NCBI GenBank assembly: GCA_947503935.1
Contig: CANNFR010000001.1
Span: forward strand, 62,001-126,000
Length of the DNA stretch: 64,000 bases
DNA from: an uncultured Paracoccaceae bacterium
GTDB taxonomy: Bacteria; Pseudomonadota; Alphaproteobacteria; Rhodobacterales; Rhodobacteraceae
Direction of reading: 5' to 3'
The notes below the pieces were generated by a model that was not told the DNA's origin, did no database searches, and was given only the letters and a program-made list of their open reading frames with translations. Positions 1 through 8,736 of this stretch are shown one piece after another (position 1 is the stretch's first letter; the number at the start of each line of letters is the position of its first letter). Position numbers and translations under genes: made by a program.

Positions 1-1324
1 AGCCCGCATAGGTGACGATCGCCACCTCATCCTCGGGGCGCAGTTCTGACAGCATCAATCGAAACGATTGCTTGAGAAGCGGCAGCTTGTTTGCCGCACT
101 CATCGAGCCCGACGTATCGATCAGGAACACCAAGTTCAGCGGTGGACGGTCGCCAAGGGCCGGCATCTCGCCCTGGAGCGCGATGGTCACCAATTGCGTG
201 CCCTCGTTCCAAGGCGTCTGCATCACCGAAACGGAGGGGCGGAACGGCGCCTCGCCAGCCTCGGGCGCGGGCCAGGCATAGGGGAAGTAGTTCACCATCT
301 CCTCAATCCGCACAGCGCCCGCAGGGGGCATTTGCCCGACATTCAGAGACGAGCGGACAACCGAATAGCTGGCCGTATCGACATCAATCGAGAAGGTCGA
401 GACCGGAGTTTCGGCGGTGACCTTCAGGGCGTTGCGGTCGGCTTCCGGGAAGGCTTCGGTGTCGGGTTGAGGCGCCGCAATCGATTCCCGAATTTGGGGC
501 GCAGCGTAGGAGTGGCCGCCACTTGCCACAGCTGAAAGATCGATACCTTGAGACTGCGGAGCGAGACTACGTCTCGGTTGAGATTGAGGAACACTAGGAA
601 CGGCTTCGGCCTCTGGGGCCGATCTGAGTCGGTCCATTCGAGCCTCTGCAGATGGCGCTATTTCTTCTACAAGCTGAGATTCGATATTGAGGCTTTGCTG
701 AAGCTGCGTTTGGCCGTTCAGGCTCTGGTCCGGGGCTTCTAGTTCAGCCTCACCTGTTATCTGGATCTCACCGCCGCGCTGGGTCTGTGCGGCTGGCGCT
801 TCAGCGGATGCGGGCTGGTTGGCTTGCGGCATGAGGGCTTGATCGGACGACCCGACGTGGGGCGTTATTGTCGGCGGCAGAGGCTCTGCTGCCGATATAT
901 CGGATGTGTGGGCCTCATCCTCCCCGAGCGGGGCGGTCGTGGTGGCTTCCGGGCTGGCCTCGTCAGCGAGGATCGCGAATTCCGACCCAGTTACACTGGG
1001 CTCGGCAATGCGGGTTTCTGCGTTCCGCTCGATCAGGTCGGGGTTGATGACGACGAGGCCGACCCCGATCACGGCGATGCTGGCAGTGCCGGCCAAGGCG
1101 GCGCGGGTGGTGAGGCGGTTAAACATGGTACGTGCTCCTGTCCAAAAGCCCGCCCCGTTATCAGAGCGGTCGGACATCTGACGCACTGCATCCGCCGATC
1201 CTTGGACACGATCGAATTCGGCCATGGCGCGCGCCATGGCATCGGCCTTGGCCGCCGGATCGGGCTGAGGCGTGGCGCCGTGCAGCGCGGCCTTCAGTTT
1301 GTCGAGGTCACCCTTGTCGCTCAT
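1..1324 (-). CDS. von Willebrand factor type A domain membrane protein, YfbK-like (3' end outside window)
   Basis: The minus strand reads open from the ATG at 1324 to the window edge, about 441 codons, so the C-terminus is missing. The first ~70 residues are charged and probably cytoplasmic. A single hydrophobic segment follows at about residues 74-93, then a long Pro/Glu/Ala/Gln-rich linker, then a conserved block (VSTFSIDVDTASYSVVR) typical of YfbK-type proteins, and finally the start of a vWA domain with a DTSGSMS metal-binding (MIDAS) motif. The start overlaps the stop of the ECF sigma gene (ATGA), so the two are probably translated together. The layout of cytoplasmic tail, one membrane span and external domain resembles a membrane-bound partner of the sigma factor, but that role is inference. 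Confidence 0.85.
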   Translation of the reverse strand, partial: MSDKGDLDKLKAALHGATPQPDPAAKADAMARAMAEFDRVQGSADAVRQMSDRSDNGAGFWTGARTMFNRLTTRAALAGTASIAVIGVGLVVINPDLIERNAETRIAEPSVTGSEFAILADEASPEATTTAPLGEDEAHTSDISAAEPLPPTITPHVGSSDQALMPQANQPASAEAPAAQTQRGGEIQITGEAELEAPDQSLNGQTQLQQSLNIESQLVEEIAPSAEARMDRLRSAPEAEAVPSVPQSQPRRSLAPQSQGIDLSAVASGGHSYAAPQIRESIAAPQPDTEAFPEADRNALKVTAETPVSTFSIDVDTASYSVVRSSLNVGQMPPAGAVRIEEMVNYFPYAWPAPEAGEAPFRPSVSVMQTPWNEGTQLVTIALQGEMPALGDRPPLNLVFLIDTSGSMSAANKLPLLKQSFRLMLSELRPEDEVAIVTYAG

Positions 1325-1866
1325 ACCATATCCTCCGCCGCGGCCAGCGCCTTAAGGTGTTTCTTCACCTCGGACATCCGCCACGACACCGTGCCTTCCG
1401 ACACGCCTAAAACGTCCCCCGCCTCGCGATGCGTCATCTCTTCGCCCAGAACCAGCGTCAGGGTATCGCGCAGATCATCAGATAGCCCTTGCATCGCGCG
1501 CGTCAGCCAATCGGCGGCCTCTGCCGCCTGATCGGCGGTCGCGCGCCGTGCAACCTCCCAATCGCCCCAGCCGTCGGCGGCCTTGGCATGGGTTGCGGCC
1601 CGGCGGCGGCGGTCATGGGCGGCATTCACCACCACCCGGTGCAGCCATGTGGTGAACCGCGCATCGCCGCGATAGCCCCCCAGCTTGGTCGGCAGGGCCA
1701 GGCAGATATCCTGCGTCAGATCCTCGGCCTCGGCGGCACTGCCGGTCAGCCGCCAGCCCAGCCGATAGACCCGGTCGTAATGCCGCGACAGGAGGGCCGC
1801 GAACGCCTCGCGATCCCCCTTGCCGGCGGCCTGCGCCAAAGCCTCATCGGGTGTTTCCATCCGCAT
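1321..1866 (-). CDS. ECF-type RNA polymerase sigma factor (sigma-70 family)
   Basis: Sigma region 2 is visible (HYDRVYRLGWRLTG, then AEDLTQDI and FTTWLHRVVVN), joined by an Ala-rich linker to a sigma region 4 helix-turn-helix (MTHREAGDVLGVSEGTVSWRMSEVKKHL). Length is about 180 residues, normal for a two-domain ECF factor. The frame is open much further upstream, but that extension overlaps the HIT gene and lacks protein character. The ATG at 1866 has AGG four bases upstream, and the ATG at 1860 is at better spacing from it (10 bases), so either may be used. The stop overlaps the vWA gene start. No classical anti-sigma gene is present, so the vWA membrane protein is the obvious candidate partner. 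Confidence 0.9.
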   Translation of the reverse strand: MRMETPDEALAQAAGKGDREAFAALLSRHYDRVYRLGWRLTGSAAEAEDLTQDICLALPTKLGGYRGDARFTTWLHRVVVNAAHDRRRRAATHAKAADGWGDWEVARRATADQAAEAADWLTRAMQGLSDDLRDTLTLVLGEEMTHREAGDVLGVSEGTVSWRMSEVKKHLKALAAAEDMV

Positions 1867-1918
1867 CTTACCTGGTTTGACGCATGGCGTTGTCCGATCC
1901 TTGGCGGCTTGCGGAAAA

Positions 1919-2302
1919 TTATCCGGCCGGTTGCAGCATACGGCCCAAGGGGCGCCCGCCAAGGATGTGCAGATGGTAATGCGGCACCTCCTGCACGCCG
2001 TCCTCACCGGCGTTCGAGATGGTGCGATAGCCCACACCACCCTCGCCCGGCTGCATCCCAAGCGCGCGGCAGATCTGGCCCACGACGCGGGTGAAATCGA
2101 CGATCTCGGCATCCGAGGCCTCAAGCGCGAAGTGATCGGCGGTCACATAAGCGCCTTTGGGGATCACCAGCACATGGTGCGGCGCCTGCGGCTGGATATC
2201 CTCGAAGGCCAGGGTGTGGTCGGTTTCCATCACGGTCTTGTTCGGGATCTCGCCGCGCAGGATCTTGGCAAAGATGTTTTGGTCGTCATAGGCGTAGGGC
2301 AT
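1919..2302 (-). CDS. HIT (histidine triad) family nucleotide-binding hydrolase
   Basis: 127 residues, the usual size for an HINT-type protein. The histidine triad is present near the C-terminus as HYHLHILGG, in the H-x-H-x-H form that binds and cleaves nucleotide phosphoramidates and related AMP conjugates. The N-terminal IFAKILRGEIPNK and the AFEDIQPQAPHHVLVIPK blocks are also typical. It is probably cytosolic and starts 11 bases after the glycosyltransferase stop, with GAGGA seven to eight bases before the ATG, so it is likely cotranscribed with that gene. Its physiological substrate cannot be told from sequence. Confidence 0.93.
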   Translation of the reverse strand: MPYAYDDQNIFAKILRGEIPNKTVMETDHTLAFEDIQPQAPHHVLVIPKGAYVTADHFALEASDAEIVDFTRVVGQICRALGMQPGEGGVGYRTISNAGEDGVQEVPHYHLHILGGRPLGRMLQPAG

Positions 2303-2313
2303 GGGGCTGTTCC

Positions 2314-3891
2314 TCAGTCGACGAAGAGATAATCGGTGGCGGCAATCTCGCGCGCCTTGGCCTCGGACACATCCAAGAAACCGGCAAGGGGATAGGTGTT
2401 TTCCTCAACCGAGGCGGTCTCGCGGATGCGGTAGGTGCCGGGGAAGTTGGCGTCGCGAATGCGATCGGCCTCAAACACGATGTCATAGCGGATGGTGGGC
2501 AAAAGGCGCTGCACCACGTCGGGCGGCGTCTGGTCGCCGGCGAGGCCCACGCGCTTGGCGTGGCCCGTCAGATAGTCGTCGGTAAAGGCGCATTCGACCT
2601 CAAGCAGCCGCGTGACGCAGCGGTCGGCGTAGAAATCCTCCAGCGTCTCGATATCGGCGGGGTCGAGGCAAAAAACCAGACGGTCGGTCCCGTAATAGTC
2701 GAACAGCATCCTGACCAGAGCGCGGCGATGCCGGTTGCGCTTGGCCAGCGTCGACTGGATACCGCCCAGATCGGGCAGGGCCGTGTCTTCCTCGTTGAAA
2801 AGGTAGTCGATCGTGGGTGTGTTGGTGACCTGGCGCACACGATCCAGAAGGCGCTTGCCGACATGCCATTTCTTGCATGCCACGATCAGCAACTCACGCT
2901 CGCGCCCCAGCGTGCTTTCCCGCTCCCAAAAGCGGGGGGCAAAGCGGCGCCCTACACGGCCACGGCCGGTGAGAAACGTGAAGAGGCGCGGGCCCTCGTT
3001 CGACAGCGCGAAATCCGTGCGGCCGCTGGCGTAGAGGTCGCCCAGACGTTCCTTCAGTTCAGTCGCCTCGGGCGAGATCTTGCGGGCGAACAGATAATCC
3101 TGTGCCAGCAGCAGATCGTAATGGTCATTGTAGAAGGTCAGCGGCATGCCGTAATCGGTGAACATCAGAAAGGTCAGCGTGCGCGCCTCAATCTCGCGCC
3201 CTGGCACCAGGTGGCGCACCAGCGTCTGAAAGAACGTCTCATCCGGAATCCAGGTGGTGCGGAAAAAGCGCATGACATCGGGGCGCTTGTCGCAGAAATC
3301 CAGTATCGCTTCGACCGTGCGGCGGCGCAGGCACCACCATTGGCTGCCGATCATGATCTGCAGGTCATCGGGGATCTTGCGGGCCAGCCCGAGGCGTTCC
3401 TGCAGCGCCAGCGAGGCATAGAACAGCCGTTTCTGGTTCCGTTCGTTGAAATAGTGACGATAGATCAGACGCTCGGCCTTGATGCCGGTCTTGATCCATT
3501 CGCTGTCGAAGAAATCAAAGCTTTCGATGTAGTCCTTGTCGGCCCCATCGAGGAAATCATGGGCATAATCGGCCGACTTGATCGACATGCAATCGCCTGA
3601 CAGCATGTAGAAATGAGTGGCCGCCGGAAACGCGCTGACGGCCGCTTTGACAGCCTCCAGAGTACCTTCGATCAGCGACCATTCTCCCCAACCGCATTTG
3701 ACCCGCCGGGCGGCAAATGTCACATTCGGGTTCGGATCCAGCGCCTCACGCAGCCTGCGGAAATGCGCCTCGGAAGCGCGCGCGTCGAAGTGAATGGCCA
3801 CGCAATCGCCGGCGGCCGTCAACCGCTCGGCCTGTGCAATGATCCCCTCTGGGTCCTTGTGGCACAGCAAAATGAAGGCGATCTTTGCCAT
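2314..3891 (-). CDS. Core-2/I-branching-type glycosyltransferase (GT14-like) with DUF5928-type C-terminal half
   Basis: 525 residues. The N-terminal half starts MAKIAFILLCHKDP and contains VAIHFDARA, CGWGEWSLIEGTLEAVKAA, FYMLSGDCMSIKS and an IGSQWWCLRRRTVEAIL block, the pattern of beta-1,6-N-acetylglucosaminyltransferase (branch) enzymes that use a nucleotide sugar. The C-terminal half is a separate domain that I associate with the DUF5928 family common in Rhodobacteraceae. It contains LLIVACKKWHVGKRLLDRV near residue 350 and a possible nucleotide-handling region. No signal peptide or membrane span is seen. The gene is divergent from a sulfotransferase across 127 bases, suggesting both act on a cell-surface glycan; that link is inference. 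Confidence 0.85.
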   Translation of the reverse strand: MAKIAFILLCHKDPEGIIAQAERLTAAGDCVAIHFDARASEAHFRRLREALDPNPNVTFAARRVKCGWGEWSLIEGTLEAVKAAVSAFPAATHFYMLSGDCMSIKSADYAHDFLDGADKDYIESFDFFDSEWIKTGIKAERLIYRHYFNERNQKRLFYASLALQERLGLARKIPDDLQIMIGSQWWCLRRRTVEAILDFCDKRPDVMRFFRTTWIPDETFFQTLVRHLVPGREIEARTLTFLMFTDYGMPLTFYNDHYDLLLAQDYLFARKISPEATELKERLGDLYASGRTDFALSNEGPRLFTFLTGRGRVGRRFAPRFWERESTLGRERELLIVACKKWHVGKRLLDRVRQVTNTPTIDYLFNEEDTALPDLGGIQSTLAKRNRHRRALVRMLFDYYGTDRLVFCLDPADIETLEDFYADRCVTRLLEVECAFTDDYLTGHAKRVGLAGDQTPPDVVQRLLPTIRYDIVFEADRIRDANFPGTYRIRETASVEENTYPLAGFLDVSEAKAREIAATDYLFVD

Positions 3892-3928
3892 ATGCGGGGT
3901 ATTGCACGCTCTCGTTAAGGTGGTCTTT

Positions 3929-3942
3929 ACGCTAAATAGCGT
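3929..3942. promoter_or_regulatory. palindrome in divergent glycosyltransferase/sulfotransferase intergenic region
   Basis: ACGCTA-AA-TAGCGT is a perfect 6-2-6 inverted repeat in the 127-base region between the two divergent genes. It lies 38 bases upstream of the glycosyltransferase start. It could be an operator or a chance palindrome; I see no regulator gene next to it. Confidence 0.35.
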
Positions 3943-4018
3943 GAAGATGCGTTGAAAAGACAGAGCTTCTTTGATCTTTTACGCGGCGTTCGCTGGTTGA
4001 AGGTAGGATAGGTACAAA

Positions 4019-4837
4019 ATGGGGTTTCCCGGCACTTGGATGACGGAAAGCGAAAGCATGGTCTATCGCGTGGTGCCGAAATGCGCCTGTTCGACCATTG
4101 GTCAGGTCATGTTCTATTCCGACCATGGCACGTTCTTCGACGGCGATATCCATGATGCGACAGGCGGCCTGCACAAATGGGCGATCGAGGACAGTCAGCC
4201 GCTGATCGAGGCGAATGTGAAATCGCATGCCTCCTACGCCTTCACCTGCGTGCGCAACCCCTATACCCGCATCCTGTCGTCGTTTTTCGACAAGATCTGC
4301 GGCATCCAGCGCAATGGCAAACGCTATCGCGGCAATCTGGTGCCTCTGTTGATGCAGAAATACGGGATCGAGGTGGGCAGCCCCGAGGACGGGTTCGAGT
4401 TCGACCAGATCCGCAGTTTCCGCCGGTTCCTGCTGTTTGCGCGCGACACCATCCGCTGGCGCAAACCGATGGACCCCGACATTCACTGGTCGGCCATGTC
4501 GGGCCATATCTCGACCTTCATCGTCAATGGCGGCCGCTACAACCACATCTTCTTCACCGAGAAGTTCAATCAGGGCCTGCAAGTGGCTCTGGATGCGGTC
4601 GAGACCAAGGTGCCCGTCGATCTGGCGCAGATCCCTCGCTTCAACGAAAGCGAAGGGCACGGGCCGAAGCGGGCGCATCCGGTCGAGGATTATTTCGACG
4701 ATCTTTCGATGCACCTGATGTGGGAGATCTACAAGAAGGACTTCCAGCTTTTCCGCTATGATTTCGACACCCCCGCCAACAAGATGCCCAAAGGCGAGGT
4801 CGATCTGGATGAGGTGCACGCCAAACTCGGCCGGTAG
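4019..4837 (+). CDS. sulfotransferase family 2 protein
   Basis: 272 residues. The PAPS 5'-phosphosulfate loop is visible near the N-terminus (VPKCACSTIGQVMFY, in the place of the usual PKTGST-like motif), and the 3'-phosphate-binding motif as TCVRNPYTRILSSFFDK. These are hallmarks of carbohydrate-type sulfotransferases, which transfer sulfate from PAPS to a sugar. The enzyme ends NKMPKGEVDLDEVHAKLGR, and nearly the same ending survives as a gene fragment near 19914-19985. It is divergent from the glycosyltransferase. The natural acceptor is unknown. The ATG at 4019 follows a weak AGGATAGG site; in-frame ATGs at 4040 and 4058 are alternatives. Confidence 0.87.
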   Translation: MGFPGTWMTESESMVYRVVPKCACSTIGQVMFYSDHGTFFDGDIHDATGGLHKWAIEDSQPLIEANVKSHASYAFTCVRNPYTRILSSFFDKICGIQRNGKRYRGNLVPLLMQKYGIEVGSPEDGFEFDQIRSFRRFLLFARDTIRWRKPMDPDIHWSAMSGHISTFIVNGGRYNHIFFTEKFNQGLQVALDAVETKVPVDLAQIPRFNESEGHGPKRAHPVEDYFDDLSMHLMWEIYKKDFQLFRYDFDTPANKMPKGEVDLDEVHAKLGR

Positions 4838-4917
4838 CGGGTTGGCATCAGATCATATCATCAACAGACCGAGAGTTCTGATTTGTGTGTGCGGGAAAAT
4901 GGATGCATCGAGGTGGC

Positions 4918-4950
4918 GCTGAGAAAATCTGCAACCTAGATTTTCTCGGC
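4918..4950. repeat. strong 13-bp inverted repeat (hairpin)
   Basis: GAGAAAATCT (4921-4930) and AGATTTTCTC (4938-4947) are perfect inverted copies around a 7-base loop. Three more pairs (one G-T) extend the stem to 4918 and 4950. The repeat lies between the convergent sulfotransferase and cytochrome c genes, so it may end transcription, although no T-run follows the stem on either strand. Confidence 0.55.
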
Positions 4951-5070
4951 CTCAAGAACGGCACAGAGGTTGCATCTGTGGTCTGTTCTATGCGCAGGAT
5001 CGCTTCTGCGGAAGTCCACCCGGGTCAAAAAGCTCTGCGCCGAGCACCGGCATTTTCAGCGCTCTCTGTC

Positions 5071-5541
5071 CTACTGAGAAGCGTCATCCTGCGCTGTAAC
5101 CTGTGCTTGATGCGCGCGTTCTCGTTCGGGCCATTGCGTTTTGATCCATTCGAGGATGTCGCGCAATTCCGCCTCGGAATAGCTGTCTGCGAAGCCCGGC
5201 ATATTGCTCTCATAGCCACGGCCAACCACGGCCGCCGTCCCTCGCATGGTGATGTTGATGAGAACGCGGTCGGAATGGTGCCAGGTGTGCCCCGAGGCGT
5301 CGTGGGGCGGCGCGGGTAGGCGGCCGTCGGGCCCGGGGGATCGCCAATTCGGCTGGCCCTCAAGATTAGCCCCGTGGCAGGAGGCGCAGGCCTCTGCATA
5401 AAGCGCCTCTCCGCGGGCAAGATCGGGCTGATAGCCGGGGGTATTCGAAGATATGGCTGGGCTCTCGGACAAGAATATCGCGGCCCCGCCAACGGCTATA
5501 ACCGCAACCACGCCGACGGTGAAGAAAGCTGCGTTTTTCAT
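5071..5541 (-). CDS. membrane-anchored c-type cytochrome of the copper cluster
   Basis: 156 residues. An N-terminal hydrophobic segment (about residues 5-24) serves as signal or anchor, followed by a single haem-binding CASCH motif at residues 52-56 and a probable axial methionine in NMPGFAD near residue 115. This is a class I cytochrome c fold exposed to the periplasm. Its start overlaps the stop of copA (ATGA), so it is in the copA operon and presumably under CueR control. Monohaem cytochromes next to Cu-ATPases are common in alphaproteobacteria, perhaps for electron transfer linked to copper oxidation or to oxidase maturation; the exact role here is not shown. Confidence 0.87.
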   Translation of the reverse strand: MKNAAFFTVGVVAVIAVGGAAIFLSESPAISSNTPGYQPDLARGEALYAEACASCHGANLEGQPNWRSPGPDGRLPAPPHDASGHTWHHSDRVLINITMRGTAAVVGRGYESNMPGFADSYSEAELRDILEWIKTQWPERERAHQAQVTAQDDASQ

Positions 5542-8057
5542 TCGGCTGGTGCCGCCTGAAAAGGCGCGGCGGCGGCTTTGACGGCGGAGTCCTCGCCGCT
5601 AGGGGGCGTCCACCGGCGCAGACGCAAGGCATTGCCCAACACGAAGACCGAGCTGAGCGCCATGGCCCCCGCCGCGAACATCGGCGAAAGCAGCAACCCA
5701 AACGCAGGGTATAGGGCCCCTGCGGTGACGGGGATCAGAGCGGTATTGTATGCAAATGCCCAGAAAAGGTTCTGCTGGATATTGCGAATCGTCGCCTTGG
5801 ACAACGCGATGGCGTTTGGCACGCCGGTCAAAGCGCCCGACATCAGCACCACGTCGGCCGCTTCGATGGCCACATCCGTGCCCGTGCCGATCGCCAGACC
5901 CACATCGGCTTCGGCCAGTGCGGGGGCGTCATTGATACCGTCGCCCACAAAGGCGAGACGCCCGTGCTCGTCCTTGAGGCGCTTCACTGCGGCGACCTTG
6001 CCATCGGGCAAAACTTCGGCCACGACCTCATCGATGCCAAGGCGCGCTGCGATTGCATCCGCGGTCCGCCGGTTATCGCCGGTGATCATTGCCACTTTCA
6101 GACCCAGATCGTGCAAGGCCGCGATGGCCGCTGGCGTCGTGGCCTTGATCGGGTCCGCGACCGCGATGATGGCGGCGAGCTGTCCGTCGATGGCGGCATA
6201 GAGGGGCGATTTGCCTTCTGCGCCCAGTTGCACAGCGGTCTCGGCGAAAGGGGTCAGGTCATGACCCGACTGTTTCATAAACCGATCTGCGCCGATCTGA
6301 ACCCTCTTTGCACCCGCCATCGCGGCGACACCCATGCCCGTCACGTTCTCAAAACCCGTGACTGCGGGAAGGTCCAGCCCTTCGGCCCCGGCCGCCTCCC
6401 CGATCGCCCGCGCGATGGGGTGTTCCGATTTCGCCTCCACCGCGGCGATCGCGGCCAGCACATCCCTCCGATCAAAACCATTGGCGACGATAAGGTCGGT
6501 CAGGCGCGGAGCGCCTTCGGTCAGCGTGCCGGTTTTGTCGAGGGCGACAACACGCGCCTCCTTCAAAAGCTGCAAAGCCTCGCCCTTGCGAAACAGCACA
6601 CCCATCTCGGCCCCCCGCCCGGTGCCCACCATGATCGATGTCGGTGTGGCAAGGCCCATGGCGCAGGGGCAGGCGATGATCAGAACGGCAACGGCATTGA
6701 CCAATGCAAAACTCAAAGCCGGGTCGGGGCCGAAGATCAGCCAGACCGCAAAGGTCATGAGCGCCAGCACGATGACGGCGGGCACGAAATACATCGTGAC
6801 CTTGTCCACCAGAGCCTGGATCGGCAGCTTGCCGCCCTGGGCCTCTTCGACCATGCGAATGATCTGGGACAGCATCGTATCGCCGCCCACGGCTGTGGCG
6901 CGGAACGTGAGGTGGCCGGTCTGGTTCACCGTTCCGCCGACAACCTGCGCATCGGCCTTTTTGGCGACGGGCACAGGCTCGCCGGTGACCATGCTCTCAT
7001 CGACATAGCTGGTGCCCTCGGTGACGATGCCATCCACGGGCAGGCGCTCTCCCGGGCGGACCTCGATGATGTCGCCAAGGGTCACATCGGCCGCCTCGAT
7101 CTCAATTATCGCGTCGCCACGGCGCACCCGCGCGGTTTTCGGTGCGAGGCTGACAAGCCGCTGGATCGCTTGCGAGGTCCGGCCCTTGGCGCGCGCCTCC
7201 ATCCAGCGACCCACAAGGATCAACGTCACGATAACGGCCGCCGCCTCGTAATAGACATGTGCTGTGCCGTCCGGCAGCAGGCCCGGCGCGAAGGTCGCCA
7301 CGACCGAGAAGAGATACGCCGCCGCAGTTCCAACCGCGACAAGGCTGTTCATGTCTGGCGCGCCTTTCACAAACGCAGGCACTCCGTATCGGTAGAAGGT
7401 GCGACCGGGCCCGACAAGGACGGCGGTGGTCAGCACGAACTGGATCAGCCAATTGGCCTGCATCCCGATCGTCGTCATGATCAGATGGTGCATGCCCGGT
7501 ATCAGATGGCTGCCCATCTCAAGCACAAAGACAGGAAGGGTCAGCAAAGCGGCAAGCACGACGCGGTGCTTAAGCTGGCGCGTCTCTTCGTCACGCCGGG
7601 CTGAGACCTGCGCCTGTGACCTGTCGCCTTGCGGGCGGAGATGGGCCGTTTTTCCCGTCTCGGCAACCGCGTCGATCAAAGCTGAGATATCGGCGGCGCC
7701 CTTCACGACAGCCAGTTCGGCCGCGAGGTTTACGTTGGCGTCCGTGACACCGGGCACGGTCAGAAGCGCGCGCTCAACCCGCCCCACGCAGCCCGCGCAT
7801 TTCATTCCTTCGACGGCAAGGGTGATCGTTTCCGCCGGCACATCGTAGCCCTGTCCTTCTATGGCTGCGACAAGCGTGGCGGCATCCGCGGGCGCCTCGA
7901 ACCGGATGTCTGCGCGTTCGGTCGCAAGGTTTACATGGGCTTGCAACACCCCGGGCACATCCTTCAACGCCCGTTCCACCCGACCCACGCAGGAGGCACA
8001 ACTCATGCCCGCAATGGGCAATATCAGCGATTTCGGAGGGTTCGGGGCGGCGGCCAT
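5538..8057 (-). CDS. copA: copper-exporting P1B-type ATPase
   Basis: 839 residues. Two N-terminal heavy-metal-associated domains carry CxxC motifs (C20-A-S-C23 and C87-A-G-C90). The membrane core has the Cu(I) ion-path motif [12 protein letters not shown], the phosphorylation motif DKTGTLTEG, the TGE actuator motif (VTGEPVP), an HP motif (SEHPIARAI) and the [10 protein letters not shown] hinge. CPC plus two HMA domains point to Cu(I)/Ag(I) export rather than Zn or Cd. The protein pumps copper out of the cytosol across the inner membrane. The gene is divergent from cueR and has a MerR-type promoter with a 19-base spacer directly upstream. Confidence 0.96.
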   Translation of the reverse strand: MAAAPNPPKSLILPIAGMSCASCVGRVERALKDVPGVLQAHVNLATERADIRFEAPADAATLVAAIEGQGYDVPAETITLAVEGMKCAGCVGRVERALLTVPGVTDANVNLAAELAVVKGAADISALIDAVAETGKTAHLRPQGDRSQAQVSARRDEETRQLKHRVVLAALLTLPVFVLEMGSHLIPGMHHLIMTTIGMQANWLIQFVLTTAVLVGPGRTFYRYGVPAFVKGAPDMNSLVAVGTAAAYLFSVVATFAPGLLPDGTAHVYYEAAAVIVTLILVGRWMEARAKGRTSQAIQRLVSLAPKTARVRRGDAIIEIEAADVTLGDIIEVRPGERLPVDGIVTEGTSYVDESMVTGEPVPVAKKADAQVVGGTVNQTGHLTFRATAVGGDTMLSQIIRMVEEAQGGKLPIQALVDKVTMYFVPAVIVLALMTFAVWLIFGPDPALSFALVNAVAVLIIACPCAMGLATPTSIMVGTGRGAEMGVLFRKGEALQLLKEARVVALDKTGTLTEGAPRLTDLIVANGFDRRDVLAAIAAVEAKSEHPIARAIGEAAGAEGLDLPAVTGFENVTGMGVAAMAGAKRVQIGADRFMKQSGHDLTPFAETAVQLGAEGKSPLYAAIDGQLAAIIAVADPIKATTPAAIAALHDLGLKVAMITGDNRRTADAIAARLGIDEVVAEVLPDGKVAAVKRLKDEHGRLAFVGDGINDAPALAEADVGLAIGTGTDVAIEAADVVLMSGALTGVPNAIALSKATIRNIQQNLFWAFAYNTALIPVTAGALYPAFGLLLSPMFAAGAMALSSVFVLGNALRLRRWTPPSGEDSAVKAAAAPFQAAPAE

Positions 8058-8094
8058 CGCGCGGCATCCTTGCTTTTTCTCGATCTAAGGAGAA

Positions 8095-8125
8095 TAGATA
8101 GGGCTTCCAGCCACTGGAAGGTCAA
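8095..8125 (-). promoter_or_regulatory. copA promoter with CueR operator (19-bp spacer)
   Basis: On the minus strand TTGACC (8120-8125) and TATCTA (8095-8100) are separated by exactly 19 bases, the over-long spacer used by MerR-family activators. The spacer and -35 edge contain the dyad CTTCCAG-CCA-CTGGAAG (8104-8120), matching the known CueR box pattern. This should give copper-inducible copA expression. Confidence 0.88.
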
Positions 8126-8140
8126 GGGCGTAGTCTTATA

Positions 8141-8171
8141 CTGACCTTCCGATGGTTGTAAGCGCCATGTT
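8141..8171 (+). promoter_or_regulatory. second CueR-like box facing cueR
   Basis: From 8142 the plus strand reads TGACCTTCC, then GATGG and TTGTAAG. It matches the copA box, read in its own direction, at 17 of 21 positions. CTGACC (8141-8146) is followed after 19 bases by CATGTT (8166-8171), a poor -10, 22 bases before the cueR start. This suggests weak autoregulation of cueR. Confidence 0.5.
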
Positions 8172-8193
8172 ATCGGTCGGGAGATCTCAAGTC

Positions 8194-8586
8194 ATGAATA
8201 TCGGTGATGTGTCACGGGCAAGCGGGCTGCCGGCGAAGACGATCAGATACTACGAGGATATCGACCTGGTACGCCCGGCGCGCGGAGCCAACGGATACCG
8301 CGATTTCAGCGATCAGGATGCGCACAAACTGGCCTTCCTGAGACGCGCGCGGTCGCTGGGATTCTCGATTGAGGAGTGCCGGGTGCTGCTGTCGTTATAC
8401 GAAGACCGGGGTCGCGCCAGCGCGGATGTGAAAGCTTTGGCGACCGAGCATCTGGATCGCATCGCGGAAAAGATCGCCGAGCTTCAGGCGCTTCAGGCAA
8501 CGCTTGAGACCTTGGTCACGCGCTGCCATGGCGATGACCGCCCCGATTGTCCGATCCTCGATGATCTTGCAGGGCAAATGAGGTGA
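8194..8586 (+). CDS. cueR: Cu(I)-responsive MerR-family regulator
   Basis: 130 residues from the ATG at 8194, which has GGGAG ten bases upstream; the longer frame to 8152 has no site. An N-terminal winged helix-turn-helix (MNIGDVSRASGLPAKTIRYYE) is followed by a long dimerisation helix. The metal loop C111-HGDDRPD-C119 has the C-x7-C spacing of CueR, and a Ser at residue 76 (RASADVK) replaces the Cys found in divalent-metal sensors, so a monovalent copper/silver sensor is expected. It is divergent from copA and should activate it through the box at 8104-8120. Confidence 0.95.
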   Translation: MNIGDVSRASGLPAKTIRYYEDIDLVRPARGANGYRDFSDQDAHKLAFLRRARSLGFSIEECRVLLSLYEDRGRASADVKALATEHLDRIAEKIAELQALQATLETLVTRCHGDDRPDCPILDDLAGQMR

Positions 8587-8736
8587 CGTCAGACAGTTGA
8601 ATTCGCGTTGATCCAGGCGTCAAATCTGGTTTGAACAAGCATAAACAGCCAATGGCATTTTGTGAGACCAGAATAGCGACCCCTAGGGCCAGAGTGGCGA
8701 AACCATGGGTGTATCCACAATCAAGCTTTCAAATGA

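Noticed and set aside
4885-5319. 144-codon plus-strand open frame between sulfotransferase and cytochrome c
   Set aside because: It overlaps the cytochrome c gene antisense, crosses the strong hairpin and shows no protein family features.
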